Positions 44,436 to 55,806 of a stretch of DNA of 64,000 bases are shown piece by piece. The notes below the pieces were generated by a model, which was given only the letters and a program-made list of their open reading frames with translations, was not told where the DNA came from and did no database searches. Each line of letters starts with the position of its first letter. Within the stretch, counting starts at the first letter, position 1. Position numbers and translations under genes: made by a program. The DNA is from Echria macrotheca (Eukaryota > Ascomycota > Sordariomycetes > Sordariales > Schizotheciaceae), in contig MU839841.1 in NCBI GenBank assembly GCA_030411725.1, forward strand, positions 620,001-684,000, given 5' to 3'.

Positions 44436-45063
44436 CAATCCAGGTATTTCGACTATATGCCCAGGTAGTTCGACTATATGGAGCACGGGCAAGGGGCGGG
44501 CTGACCAATGGGATCTGGCAGCCAAACCGCGATCACGTGCCCGACTTACCCACGCCATCGACTTACCCACGCATCGACTTACACGCCATAGCGCACCATC
44601 AAAGGTGTAAGAAGCTGCCTCCTAAGGAAGGGAATAAAAACAATAACTTTAAGGCGATTACCATAAGCCAATTTGCTATTGAACTGGCATTTCCAATGGC
44701 ATAAGGCCCATAGAGTGCGCTGGTCGTGGTGGGAGCATTCACCCCAACATTTTTGTATAAAATTTGCACCAAAAAATGTTTAAGTTAAACCTCCTACCAC
44801 GTACGGCCCTTGCCGCTAGCGCTATAACGCCCTTACTTCTAGTACCCTTACCGCATAAACGGCATCTGCTTATCGTACCTAAAACGGCGATTAAATGGCG
44901 ATTGAGATAGTAATTGCGATAGCTGTAGGTGTAAGTATAGGCTGTAGCAAGGTTGCGGGCAACTTAAGCGCGTTTTCGCTGCCAAATCCCATTGGCCGGC
45001 CCGCCCTTACCCGTGCTCCACATAGTCGAAGTACCTAAGCACATAGTCGAAATACCTGGATTG
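44436..45063. mobile_element. MITE (miniature inverted-repeat transposable element), 628 bp, with 8-bp target-site duplication
   Basis: The element starts CAATCCAGGTATTTCGACTA and ends with the exact reverse complement of that sequence. Terminal inverted repeats of about 96 bp (44436-44531 and 44969-45063) differ at roughly a dozen positions, many of them C-to-T or G-to-A transitions. Each arm carries two tandem copies of an AGGTA(T/G)TTCGACTATATG unit. The 8-bp sequence ATCCCAGC flanks both sides (44428-44435 and 45064-45071), a clean target duplication. The interior is AT-rich and has no transposase ORF. An 8-bp duplication suits hAT-like, P-like or Merlin-like transposases, but the termini do not fit the usual hAT ending. 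The family is therefore unassigned. It lies about 300 bp upstream of the ING gene. Confidence 0.88.
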
Positions 45064-45071
45064 ATCCCAGC
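45064..45071. repeat. Target-site duplication, right copy
   Basis: ATCCCAGC, identical to the left copy at 44428-44435, directly after the right inverted repeat. Confidence 0.85.
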
Positions 45072-45364
45072 AATTCCCAGCAATTCCCAGAAGGGAGAAC
45101 TAGTCGACCCACACCACCACCACGGCTGCATCAACACCGCCAAGCTCCAGTGAACGCGTCGTCGCATTTGCCCGTCGCCGACCCGCTGCCACACCCTCGA
45201 CCACCAAGCCGAACCACCATCGCCGCCCACCTCCCGGCTCCTCGAGCTGCACGGCAGGTGCCGATCACATCGCGACCACCCGGCACCTGTTTTGCACTTG
45301 AGGAAGAGCCCTGTCGTCATCGCGACTCAATCAAGACGTTCGCTGCTTCACCCGAACCCGAACC

Positions 45365-48007
45365 ATGGCCGCCGACGAAGCTGCTCGTCCCGACGTCGAC
45401 GAGGCCGTCTCGCCGCGCCAGAATGCGCCTCCCATCCAACAGGCGATTCGGAATGTCACGGTTGGGGCCTCCCTTGGCACCCTCGACCTGCGCGCCGACC
45501 CCGATGCCCAGGCGACCGTCAACGACTTCCTCGACTTTACCGAATACCTGCCCGCAGACATGATCCGTTCGCTGACCCTGATCCGCAAACTCGACCAGAC
45601 TTATGTCGACAGCTCGGCCAAAGTCAACGACCTCACCACGACTTGGGGCCAGCTCCCCACCATACCGCCTGCCGAGCGCCCTGGAGCTGTCGAGCTGCGC
45701 GCCCAGATTTCGGAGAGCCTGCAACATGCCTTGAACTCGCGTACCTACGCCTATGCCGAGGCTGTCCGAATGTATGAGAATATCAGCCGCTACTTAAACC
45801 GCGGGAAGACAATCCAGTCGAAGCTCGCCGTCATGCTCCAGAACTTTCCCCCGCCCGAAGAACAAAAGAGCCCCGTCGCAACGTCCAAATCTCCCCAGCT
45901 ATCACGCGTGACCAAACTTCCACAACGAGCCGACGGGCAGAAGGTCCGTAGGCCTCGGATCCCTCGCATCACGGTTCCTGGAGAGGTGCTCGCTCCGTAC
46001 GAGCTGAACTACGAAATGTACACGAGCGGGAGCGAGAGTAGCTCATCAGAGGAGGAAGACGATAACGATGACCTTCAGCCCACCGGTCGGGCTACTCCAG
46101 GACCAAACCGCAGCCGAGGCGTCAAGGGTAGCTCGCGGCCACCCAAGGCCGGCAAGATTCCAAAATCGAGAACGTCGGTCCCGCCTCCCGCCGTTCCTGG
46201 GGGCATAATATCCACCAGTGCCGCGCTGGCACAGCATAAGCCGCCTCCTGAGAATGCCGCTATCGGAAGCGCCGATGCTCCGTGGGGCCAGCTAACAGAG
46301 TACGAACTCGCGAGGCTCAGAAAGCGAATGAAGAAGAACTCAGCATGGACTCCAAGCGACACTATGGTTGCGCGCGAGCTCAGCAACCTGGGACGGGGTG
46401 TCGAGGCTTTCAAAGCGGCCAAGGCCAAGGCGGAAGAGGAGGGCAGACCCTTCGAGGGTCAGATGCCGGTTCCTGTTGTCGACCCCGAGACTGGTGACGA
46501 GCGCATGCCGCTCGGCGCTCTAACCATGGATGCACTGGCCACGGATGAGAGGAACCTGAGCAATCGGGGGATGCGGCTGAATGAGGCCAAGAAGCTCAAG
46601 AGGAAAATGCTTGCGACTATGGCAGCGGAGGAGGCGGAAGAATCGGCCAAGCGAATGCAGAACATCGCCCAGACGCTTTTCACCTCAACTCCCAGCTCGC
46701 AGCCGCTGCAGGATCAAGGAAACTCAGCATCCAACAAAGCGAAACCTCCCAAGAAGCGGAAAAGAGACTCGGTCTCGGAAGCGGATGCTGAGAAGCCCAG
46801 GGCGGCTGACGCACCGACCCCGAGACCCCAGATCAAGCGGACCAAGACCGAGACGCCCGTCCCGCCACCGCAGATCAGTCAAATGGCCTCTCAACAGAGT
46901 CAAGAAATGGCCATTCCGCCATCACAACGGGCCGGGGCGGCCCCTATCCTTCATTCCACCACACCCATCCCTCTGCCAGCTCATGGTCAAGACTACTCGA
47001 TTACCGCCAAATCGGCGGCCTCGGTTGCGTCGGCAACTTCTCCCACTCCTAGCAGCAGCGCTGGGCAGCCCATTGGAGGGCCGGTCGTTCCGCCAGTGAA
47101 GCTACCTGTTTCCGAGACGCCCATTCCTCCACCGGTGCATTCTCCCAAAAAGTCCACGACTCCGATTCTACCGCCGGTGAGGGAGACTAGAAAGTCACAG
47201 GCGGCCCGCACCCAGGATCAGCCAAAAGAAACGCCGGTTGCCCCCGTACCCAAGCCTGTGTCTCGTACGTCAAGCCCGCTTCCGTCTTTGAGCCCCCAAA
47301 CGGACCCCGACATGCAGTTGCCGCCCTTCTCATCGGTCGCACCCGCGTCGGGTGGAACGGCGGCGGCGTCAGCAGCACGACGACCAGGATCTCGAGGAAA
47401 AGCATCCAGTCAAGAACCTCAACCGTCTCTGGCGGCAGATCGTCCCCGGCGCGCTAGCACCGCCCGGAACACACCTGCGCCAGAACGGTCTGAGGCGGCA
47501 CGACCTTCTAGTAGGCGCTCCAGACGGCCGGCACCAGGTATCATCAGCCAGACAGTGAGCGGCAGTAAGAGCGCCGTCACCAAACGCACGGCGGCGCCTA
47601 AAAAGAAGAGTGCACGGGCTAGTGGCAACAAGCTGGGCAAGGACAGCAAGACGGGTGGCGCAGACGGGCCCGGGGGTGGTGCTGGGGACACGTTCGAGGT
47701 GGAGGTGGATGACGAGGGCAATGTCATTGACCCAAACGAGCCTAGATACTGTCTCTGCAATCGGGTCAGCTTTGGGATGATGATTCAGTGCGAGCTGGCC
47801 AACGACGTGAGTAACCTTGTCTATTCTCAGTGGAGTGCTGCTGACCGAGTTACCACGCAGAACTGCAAAGGCGAATGGTTCCACCTGGAGTGCGTGGGCT
47901 TGACAGACGTGCCGCCACGCACTACCAAGTGGTATTGCCCTGACTGCCGAATCGCGCTCAAGATAGGGGAGAAGGGCGAGGTGAGCGCGAGAGGGGTGAA
48001 AGCTTGA
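45365..48007 (+). CDS. ING-family PHD-finger chromatin protein
   Basis: Exons 45365-47806 and 47861-48007 give 862 aa. The N-terminal ING domain is at about residues 40-150 ([59 protein letters not shown]). A very long disordered linker rich in Pro, Ser and basic residues follows, with repeated (E/T)TPIPPPV-type motifs. The C-terminal PHD finger is Cys4-His-Cys3: [45 protein letters not shown] fingers read H3K4 methylation and recruit histone acetyltransferase (NuA3/NuA4) or deacetylase (Rpd3L) complexes. Which complex this long form joins cannot be told. Yeast members are much shorter, so the linker is the unusual part. The only intron (54 bp, in frame, no stop) falls inside the PHD finger. 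The start codon context is ACCATGGCC. Confidence 0.9.
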   Translation: MAADEAARPDVDEAVSPRQNAPPIQQAIRNVTVGASLGTLDLRADPDAQATVNDFLDFTEYLPADMIRSLTLIRKLDQTYVDSSAKVNDLTTTWGQLPTIPPAERPGAVELRAQISESLQHALNSRTYAYAEAVRMYENISRYLNRGKTIQSKLAVMLQNFPPPEEQKSPVATSKSPQLSRVTKLPQRADGQKVRRPRIPRITVPGEVLAPYELNYEMYTSGSESSSSEEEDDNDDLQPTGRATPGPNRSRGVKGSSRPPKAGKIPKSRTSVPPPAVPGGIISTSAALAQHKPPPENAAIGSADAPWGQLTEYELARLRKRMKKNSAWTPSDTMVARELSNLGRGVEAFKAAKAKAEEEGRPFEGQMPVPVVDPETGDERMPLGALTMDALATDERNLSNRGMRLNEAKKLKRKMLATMAAEEAEESAKRMQNIAQTLFTSTPSSQPLQDQGNSASNKAKPPKKRKRDSVSEADAEKPRAADAPTPRPQIKRTKTETPVPPPQISQMASQQSQEMAIPPSQRAGAAPILHSTTPIPLPAHGQDYSITAKSAASVASATSPTPSSSAGQPIGGPVVPPVKLPVSETPIPPPVHSPKKSTTPILPPVRETRKSQAARTQDQPKETPVAPVPKPVSRTSSPLPSLSPQTDPDMQLPPFSSVAPASGGTAAASAARRPGSRGKASSQEPQPSLAADRPRRASTARNTPAPERSEAARPSSRRSRRPAPGIISQTVSGSKSAVTKRTAAPKKKSARASGNKLGKDSKTGGADGPGGGAGDTFEVEVDDEGNVIDPNEPRYCLCNRVSFGMMIQCELANDVSNLVYSQWSAADRVTTQNCKGEWFHLECVGLTDVPPRTTKWYCPDCRIALKIGEKGEVSARGVKA

Positions 48008-50887
48008 GGTGGAATTGTGGCCCAGGGCCGTTTTATATCTGCTATGATTTTTGTGTTTTTCATATAACTTGGTGGCATGGTGCGCGAAGGGGTCCACCGC
48101 GGTTCACACGGTCTATGTTCCAAGGCGTTTACGGCCACGCTGCCAGGCGCTATTGTTTTGGTTTGCTCTGGGAGGTCAGTTACACGTCCGCAGCATCTAC
48201 GACGAAGGATGGGTAGACGGCAGGACTTGTCATACAATGATATTCAGAACCAAAGTACCTTAACTGTTGCTGCAACAATCTCACAGTCACTTGTTTCTGG
48301 TTCTGCAACCCGCTAAGTCGTGTCAAGTCCTGCAATCTGGAAAGTTGCGCATCGGGATGCCAGACGAGCCGCACCTTAGACCAACACCAACGACCACCAC
48401 CTCCCACCCCCCCAAAAAAACTGCAAAGCGACAACAAGCCGATTCGACCGCACAGCTTCCTCTCCAGTCTTACCATATAGCGTATCTGTGAATCCAAAAC
48501 CCAAAAGAAGCTGCCTCTCATCCAACAAGGCCATACACGCACGCACCCAATATTACCGTGGTACCTCCGCTACCACCGGCACGGGCAGCCCGCGACAACC
48601 ACGACGGCCTCGTGCACCTTTCCCTCCTTCCAAGCGAAAAGCAATTGTAAAAAAAAGGAGGAAGTATAGAAGAAAAGAAGAAGTAAAAAAATAAATCTTC
48701 CTCCCCTCGATTAAACGCTATAGCGAAGGGTCCCCCCGGAGCTTCCGCCAAACCGGCCGGGGGACGTAGATACCCGCGTTAGAGACACTACTTTAGCTAC
48801 TTCGCTGGTAACTCGGTGTGGAAAGTTGACCTATGTACCCCCAATCCCCCAATCAGGACCCACTCCCTGTAGATTTAGCACGTGAATTATACAGACTTTG
48901 GGTCCGTCCCAACCCTTTCCTACCACGTACGGGTACCAGGTCCGGTAGAAGGAGAACATGGGATGGAAATGAAGGTAGGCAGGAGGTACTGGAGAGTAGG
49001 TCCCTCCTGGGTAGGTTAGGAGCCTCCTACAAATACTAAATACTCCTCTCCCGAGTCTCTTGCTTGCCCCCGTCTCCTTCATTCAACTCATACATCCGAT
49101 TTGACAGCATCAATTACCCATCTGCGCATTCTACCTCGTATATTTGAGAACAGCCCGAACGGAAACAAAAGCTAGGTAGCATAGTGGTGTGTGTGAGATA
49201 TCCTAGCGTGATGGAGAAGCATAGCAATCAGGGGATTTGAGGATGCAACTATGGAGAGGCAGCGCGTTAAGGAAAGAATACCCTGTGGCGCGTGTACCCG
49301 GCCATCTTCGGTGGCAATACACCTTGGCATGTTGTCTTCTTCCGGCATGGCTTTTGAAGAAAGACTCTTAGAAGACATCAGCGATGCGAGCGGCTCTGGG
49401 CCAGGAAGGATGGGTGGACGGTGTATTGGTAAACTGCTTTTAACCGTCAACCCCCGTAGTTATACATAGCAAGGGTATCTGTCTATATGCCATGGCGGTG
49501 GAGAATATCTTCCCTCGACGGCTTTGGCTTGGGGAACATCGATGTCGTTGAAGCGGGGCTGCGGGGTAGTTAAGCAATCGCGGGTCATGTGTCATTTCTC
49601 TCTCGAAGCCTGGACAAGTGTAGAAATAATCCATATCGAGCGCTTTCTGGACTACAAGGCACGGCCGAGTGTAAAGAAAAGCGCCCTTTCTTGGACAGGC
49701 GGCAAATGACGTTATGACGGCCGGAACGGAGGGCGACCCGATGGGAGCACGGCGTGACGGGTTCCTGGTCGACTCATTCGGGGAGCTTGACTTGCCAGAT
49801 CATGCCGGGCCTCGCTCGTTTCGGGTCAAGCGGGCTTCGGCGACCTGACCGAGGTCTGGTGCCACAGCAGTTTGGCCGTGTCAGCGTTCCCAGCTCTCAG
49901 CCACGGCGCAGACTGGGGTGTGACCTCTGACCTCTGGATAAGAAGATGACGTACGAGTACGGCGCCATCGCGCTCGATGACCTCGAGACTTGGCCAGGTC
50001 ACAGGTGTCCGGAAAGGGACGAGAATAACTGGCTACTGCGTCCCAAAGCGGTTCCTGCGAATGCATTGCTGCTGTCCAACTGCCTGCGTGAGAAGGTACC
50101 TCTCGAGCTCGAATGCAGCATCACCCCGCGGGCAGATGTGCTTATCCATTCTTATCGGGCTGAGCATCCCCAGTCGGGACTTGCTGCACACCCCACCAAG
50201 GCCTGAGACCAACCGAGCCAGCCCACCCCCAGCCCGCCCTCCAGGAACCGCGTGGCCCCTCCTCACCCCCCTTTCCCCTCCCAGCACAGCACCTGCGCCC
50301 GGCCTTCAGCAGATGCAAGCCCCGCCTTCTGCAGCTGCTACAACTGCCAGACGCCTGTCCCAGCCATCCACTGCCTCCGAGTCACACCCCGACAGCTGTT
50401 GACAATCCCCCCCTCGACCTGCCCTCCCATCCCTCAACCACCACGTTTCCTCCTGCAAGCACTAGTCATCTCTACTTTACGGCCAAACTCTCTCTTTCCT
50501 TCCTTGGATTCCCAGACTCTTCGTAATTATTCTTTCCTATTCATTTCCTGTGTCTGTCTGTGTCTGTCTCAAAAGAAGAACCCCAGACTCTCTCGCCAAC
50601 GCGCTGCGCCGTTGGACTTCCGTTCCTTTGTCTTCGACCGACGACCGTGAACGAGCGTTATAATCAACGAGCATCTTCCCACGCATCGACGTATATCCCA
50701 TACCTGTCGCCGACTCTGTATAGACCATATCTCTCGAGTAGCACGCGTCCGAGGCTCCGAGCCATCCATCCGGTTGCCACGTTCTTGTCCCCCGGTCGCG
50801 TCCGCTTCTGCGTGCAAAGGGACCTAGCATCCCTCGAGCTCTGGCGCGAGCGGGAAACTGCTCCCCTGTTCTTCCCCGTCGCCATTC
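48008..50887. other. 2.9 kb intergenic region between ING and BCAS3-like genes
   Basis: No gene recognised. The left part is the ING 3' region. The middle (about 48640-49160) looks different from its surroundings, with AT-rich and poorly coding sequence, and may contain an LTR remnant listed separately. The right part from about 50230 is C-rich and likely the leader of the BCAS3-like gene. Confidence 0.45.
48817..49150. mobile_element. Possible degenerate solo LTR (weak)
   Basis: The sequence starts TGTGGAAAGTTGACCTATGT and continues through a C-rich block, a CACGTGAATTATA segment and a TACAAATACTAAATACTC stretch. To my eye this resembles the U3-R-U5 layout of fungal LTR retrotransposons. 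No terminal CA with a matching 5-bp duplication could be fixed, and no internal retroelement ORF is present. The right boundary is a guess. Confidence 0.22.
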
Positions 50888-53800
50888 ATGCCAGGTTCGT
50901 CGAAGCCCTATCTCCCTTGATGCCGTCTGGCACCCGGCACCCCTTCGGCCCCGCTCCGCCGGACCGCCAAGCCTCGGCGGCAACGGAACGTCCGCTAATA
51001 GACTTTACCTGCTAGTCAAGAAAGACAAGAAGAATGGCAAAGACAGTGGTGGAGTGGTCGCAGCGGTGACAAAGCATGCTGCCAAGTTCTCGTGCGTTCC
51101 CAACGCCTGTCCCTAGGAAGGGAGGGCCTCGGGCTAACTCGTCCCAGCAACGGGAACGCCACCAAGGGGCTTTCGTCGAGTCCCTCACCTCCGATCCAGT
51201 CTCCCGATATCCGACCGGCCGTCCCGCCTAGCGATAACCCGGTCGCCTCCCCTCTGCTTGACGCCGTGTCGACAACGTCCTTCGCGACAAGCAACTCGAA
51301 CTCGCTGAGCACAAGGGAATGGACTAAGGGTCTGTCTGCCATGGCTGGGTCGCCTGGAAACCTGATAAGCCTGGTTGGCGAGTCGCCTCCGACAGCACCA
51401 TCCTCATATGAAGACACCCGAGGCATCGCGTCGGGCTGGTCCTCGCCCCGGCCATACACCAACTATCATGCCGTTTCTGTCTCTCCCCCGACAGCTGCGA
51501 CTAGGCGCCCGTTGAGCTATCACATGGACGCGCATTATTCTCCACCGGACGCACAGGGACATTTTGCTGCAGCCGCTAACAGACGAAGCTCGATGCACTC
51601 GAATCTGGGCCAGGCTCGTGGCATCCCCAATCCTCCGCTTCCTCACCAACCCCAGCCTCACTTCTACGGCGCTCCGGATATTGATCTCGACCTAGGGACG
51701 AGCTCCGGGATGAAAGCCGGTGAACGAGGTTACTGTTTCAGCTTCGACAAGCTCCCGAGCCCGAGCAGCGACTACGTTCCCGGAAGAGACAATGTCGTTC
51801 TCGCTGGCTATGAGGGTGGCCTGGAAGTGTATTCGGTAGGCAAACGAGGCCTGGAGCACGCCGCAAGCCTGAAAGGGCTCCGGGGAGGAGTGTACCATGC
51901 CAAAGTCCTACCTTGGATCACTTCCGGGTCTGACGTGTCTCCGCTGGTGGCTGTTGTCATCCACGGCCCGAGTATTCAGCCGCCGACGCCCAACATCAAT
52001 GTCGAGAATGACTACGATGCCGTATCGGCCGACAGATCCGAGGCCATGGGCATCAATAACGGCGAGGGTCCGGTCAAGGAGGGTCCGGGAAATAGGATGA
52101 ACCCGGGATCTTACCAGACGACCGTCGAGGTGTACTCGCTAAAAACAGGCCAGAAAGTCAGCGTGCTGCTAGAGGCGCCCAAGATACCTCTAAAGACGCC
52201 GCTTTCGAGCCCCCTATTCAAGCCTCCGCCCCCCAGTGGCGCCTTTCATGTGCATGCGGACGGGGGTAGTGTTGTTGTTTCTTCTGGGATCACCGGAGAA
52301 TGCTGGGTATACCGTCAGGCGCCGATCTCGAACGAGTACGGTCTGTTCTTCGTGTGCCATGGCAAACTTTGGACGACGCTCCAGCAGGCCCCCAAGGGTG
52401 ATTCTTCGCAGGAGCCGGAACGTGGTCGGATCCCACTGCCGCCGCGGCCTCGGCCGCAAAGTGCGATTCTAAGCGTGAATGGCAGATGGATCGCGTACTG
52501 CCCGGCGACACCGTCGTCTCAGATTGCTCTGAGAGCTACGGTTCCGGTGCCCGCTTACGGCCGGGCGCCCGGTTTGGCATCGATGACGCCGCCTCAGCTC
52601 CCGCCAGCAAACTCCGATGTGGACCTTCCCATCTCCGAAAGCGTCATGAACAAGCTCATGCGGGATGCGACCCAAGAGCTTATCCAAGGTGCCAAATGGG
52701 TCGGGAAGCAAGGCCTGCAGGCCTGGAACAACTACTGGAACCCGCAGTCAAACCCGCCGACGCGGACGTCTCCCGCGTCTGTCACACCCTGGGGAGGCGT
52801 CGGGAGTCCCCATGCGGACCAGGGTCAGTTCCCCCCAACCCACGGTACTGTCACTCCGCCGCCGGCGGTGAAAGAACCGGGGATTTTGTCGATCCTAGAT
52901 ATCGAGACTCTCGGCCTGTCGTCCAATCCCCATCCGATCACCACTTTCAGCATTCCCAACGGCTGCAGCTATCTCTGTTTCTCGCCTTCGGGGTTGTCTC
53001 TCTTCACAGCAAGCAGCAAGGGCGATGTGCAGACGGTATGGGATCTGTTTCGTATTCAACACACCAAGGCATCGCCGCTTCAAGCTTCCGGGATTTCGTC
53101 ATCGGCTGGGCCACGGGTGCGCCAGGTAGCCCAGTTTTCGCGAATGACGGTCGCCCGGATTGTCGATGTGGCGTGGACTCGACCTAACGGCGAGGGAGCC
53201 GCCATGGTGACAGAGCGCGGAACGGTGCATCTCCTAGACCTCCCGTCGAGCGCGTTCACCTGGCCGCCTCCGCGTCGCAGGAATCGAGCAGAGGAGGCCA
53301 AGGGTCAAACCACGGAGCCAACTACGGCGGTATCTTTGGCTTCGAATGCCCTCAGCTCGGTGCGGGAGGTTGCCCGGCCGCTCATCACGCGGCCGCGTAG
53401 GAGCAACTCCGGGGTTCCACAGCTAGCCGGAGGTGGAATTGGTGACTATGCAGCCCACGGCGGCAAGGTCATTGCCGCCGGAATCAGTCACTCACTGGGC
53501 AAGACGGGTAACGCGATCAACCAGCTCCGACACACAGGAGACAATAGGGTGGCGCTTCCGGCGGCGGCTGCCGTGCCGGGACCGTCTTGCGTATCGTGGA
53601 TCACGGGCCGGAGGAACCACTCGCTCTTCGTCCTCGGAGGGGGCGTAGTGCGCAGCTATCCGTCGAAGAGCCGGAAGATATCTGCTAGCAGTGGAAAGCG
53701 AGTGCAGCAGATTGCGCGATATGTTGACTTCAGGGTCCCGTTTCTCCCGAACAGCTTGTTCCCGCCGTATGTTCAGAAGATGATCGATCACGACGAATAT

Positions 53801-54421
53801 GGCGACTTTTCAGAGAAGGACCACGATGCCGGGAACAACACGATGGTCCTGCAGACGCGGGCCAAAGCTCCGGCGCATGATACCAGTGCCGACTCATCAA
53901 TTCCCCAAGCTGAGATAGAATCGAGCGCCCCATACCAGCCGTTCCACACGGATAGACGGGTTGCGCTGTTCGAAATCGGCGCTCTCCCGTTGCAAAACAC
54001 GGTGGCGTCCATTTCGGCTATCCTGGCGGGCACATCTCTCGAAGATGTCCCAGACCAAAGCCCGGCTCGGCGTAAGAAAGCCGGCAAGCTAGGGCAGGTG
54101 CAACGGCCGACAGAAGCGGAACCGTCCACATCATCCCCGGTCCCGGGCTTGTGGGCGTTTGGGCAGCCAGTCAAGGCGACCAAAGTGGACTTGGGACTGC
54201 CGCTGACGGATGAAGAGTCGTTCAACATCGGCTCGGAAGAGATGCGGGCGCTTCCTGCGTCGGCAATGGAGAGGATTATGCAGAGGACTGGGGACGATGA
54301 CGCACAGATCGTTGTGACGACGCGACGCAGACGGGGGGCCGGCCACGCGGCGGGCCAGGAGGATGATGGGTTCTTTGAGGATGATTGCGAGGTGCTCGAC
54401 TTTGCCGACCAGCGAGTCTGA
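50888..54421 (+). CDS. BCAS3-like WD40 protein
   Basis: The main exon 51148-54421 is preceded by exon 51016-51091 (KKDKKNGKDSGGVVAAVTKH), joined by a 56-bp intron (51092-51147) with a good branch site. The 5' end is uncertain. I place the start at 50888 with intron 50895-51015, giving MPVKKDKK... and 1118 aa in all. After a Ser/Pro-rich head, WD40-type segments follow: DNVVLAGYEGGLEVYSV, GGVYHAKVLPW, VVIHGP, TVEVYSLKTGQKVSVL, then the BCAS3-type block SAILSVNGRWIAYCPATP. Further on are SILDIETL, HPITTFSIPNGCSYLCFSPSG, LFTASSKGDVQTVWDLFRI and RIVDVAWTRPNGEGAAMVTERGTVHLLDL. In animals BCAS3 works with PHAF1 at autophagosome formation sites. The fungal role is not known to me. An acidic tail ends the protein. 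Confidence 0.78.
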
Positions 54422-54893
54422 GCGCGGCAGCTCGTTCTGGGAAGGCAGCGTCCATGTCTTGAGTTTGGTCTGCGTTTCACACTACGGTCTTGCTTTCCGG
54501 ACGGCAAAGGGGGAGAGGATAGCGGGTTGCATTCCAGGGGCGCCGGCATAGCTTGTCGGCCACCCCTCGACACCGGCACATCTGCTCTACTCACTCTTTG
54601 GTTGGGATGGGCGCATAGCGGAATTGGCTAGTTCTCTTGGACAGGTGCTCTCCGGTCTGTAGGCTGATGACGGCCGTCTAGCTAGTCTTTTAGCTAGCGA
54701 GTTAGGCACTAGGTACTAATCAAGTTTGCCTACACTATGTAATCTGTTCGTTGAAGTGATCACCTCATGGGCTCGAAGTTAAGCTTGGTGTTTTTTATCT
54801 TAATTAGAGTTCTGAAGTGGTTATGGGTAGATGGTTTATAGATGTATCGGAATGAGTCCCCCTTTATTGACCTCTGTTCTGTCCCCCGATTGT
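54422..54893. other. Convergent 3' region, BCAS3-like gene / DPM2
   Basis: About 470 bp with AT-rich 3' UTR-like DNA. A CTAGCTAG-containing imperfect palindrome lies near 54677-54700. No gene. Confidence 0.5.
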
Positions 54894-55285
54894 CTATGCC
54901 TTCTTCTTGGCCGCCGCCTTGGCCTTTGCCGCCTTCTTGCGGTTACTGCGGATCATGACGACGCTGAGGAAGGAGCCGACGACGGCGGAGCCGAGGAGGA
55001 TGAGGATGACGGGGATGCGAATGGCCCAGACGCGCGGGGGGAAGAAATTTTGGAGGGGGTGGTCCGAGTCGACGAAGGGCTTTTAAGGTATTATTAGAAG
55101 GGGATATATAGGAGTTGATGGGGAAATCCATACCATCAACAGGGTCCAGACTGAGTAGTAGAGGAAGACGACCGAGGCGGCCACGAGCATGGCGAGGCCT
55201 ACGAGTTTGTCGAGCTTTTGGGGGGACGTTGGTTAGTTTCGGTCTGGTGTTGAAGTGGAAGAGTCGGGGGTTGGGGGTTTACCAT
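54894..55285 (-). CDS. DPM2: Dolichol-phosphate mannosyltransferase regulatory subunit DPM2
   Basis: Exons 55285-55283 (the ATG alone), 55214-55134 and 55079-54894 give 89 aa. The sequence reads M-LDKLVGLAMLVAASVVFLYY, then WTLLMPFVDSDHPLQNFF, PPRVWAIRIPVILILLGSAV and a basic Lys/Ala tail. Two transmembrane helices flank a short lumenal loop with PFVDxxHxLxxFFPPR, the DPM2 hallmark. DPM2 stabilises the Dpm1 catalytic subunit in the ER membrane together with Dpm3, supplying dolichol-phosphate-mannose for N-glycosylation, O-mannosylation and GPI anchors. Budding yeast lacks it, whereas filamentous fungi use this three-subunit form. The one-codon first exon would be easy to miss in automated calls. 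All joins keep frame and use GT-AG sites. Confidence 0.93.
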
Positions 55286-55806
55286 TGTTGAGTTGCGTGT
55301 GGTCCGGAAAGAAGAAGGGATGATTAAATGTTGTCGACGTGCTTCGCGATGCGACAATACTCGAGATGCGCTGTGCGGGTGGTGGTGGATAGCTTGGTCT
55401 GTCTGCTGGTGTGGCCTCAACTCCACCAAACCGACGACTTGACAACTGACGCCACGTTCGCTCCTGAAAAGTCGGCCAGGGGTTCGCGTTCCCGTCACGT
55501 CGTTTTGCGGCAGGGGACTACGTTTAGCGTCAGTGCGGCAGAGGTGTGGGGCAGGCAGACAGCCTTTCTTTGCCCCACTTTATTTTCCTGGAGCAGACGC
55601 TCAGCGCAGCGCGCCACCAGCCTCGCTCAAATCGAGCAACTGCAACTGCAACAGCAACTGGCAACTGGCAACCGGCTTTGCGAAGAGCATCGCCATACAA
55701 AACACACACATCGATACCGAGACTGCGACGCCGTCCCAACCCTCAGCTTTGTTGACAGCATCTGGATTTTGAGCCACGGGACTGAAGGGACAAGGCAGCC
55801 GACAAA
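55286..55806. promoter_or_regulatory. Divergent promoter region, DPM2 / CWC22
   Basis: A 521 bp gap between divergent start codons contains both promoters. The part next to CWC22 is CAACTG/GCAACTGGCAAC-rich. No defined factor site is claimed. Confidence 0.5.

Noticed and set aside
44793..48932. 15-bp identity TCCTACCACGTACGG shared by the MITE interior (44793-44807) and 48918-48932
   Set aside because: A few 15-bp matches are expected by chance in 64 kb, and the flanks do not match, so it is not evidence of related elements.
50560..51015. 151-residue open frame ending at the BCAS3-like acceptor
   Set aside because: The composition is leader-like and the conserved KKDKKNGK exon is in another frame. 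At most it is an upstream ORF.
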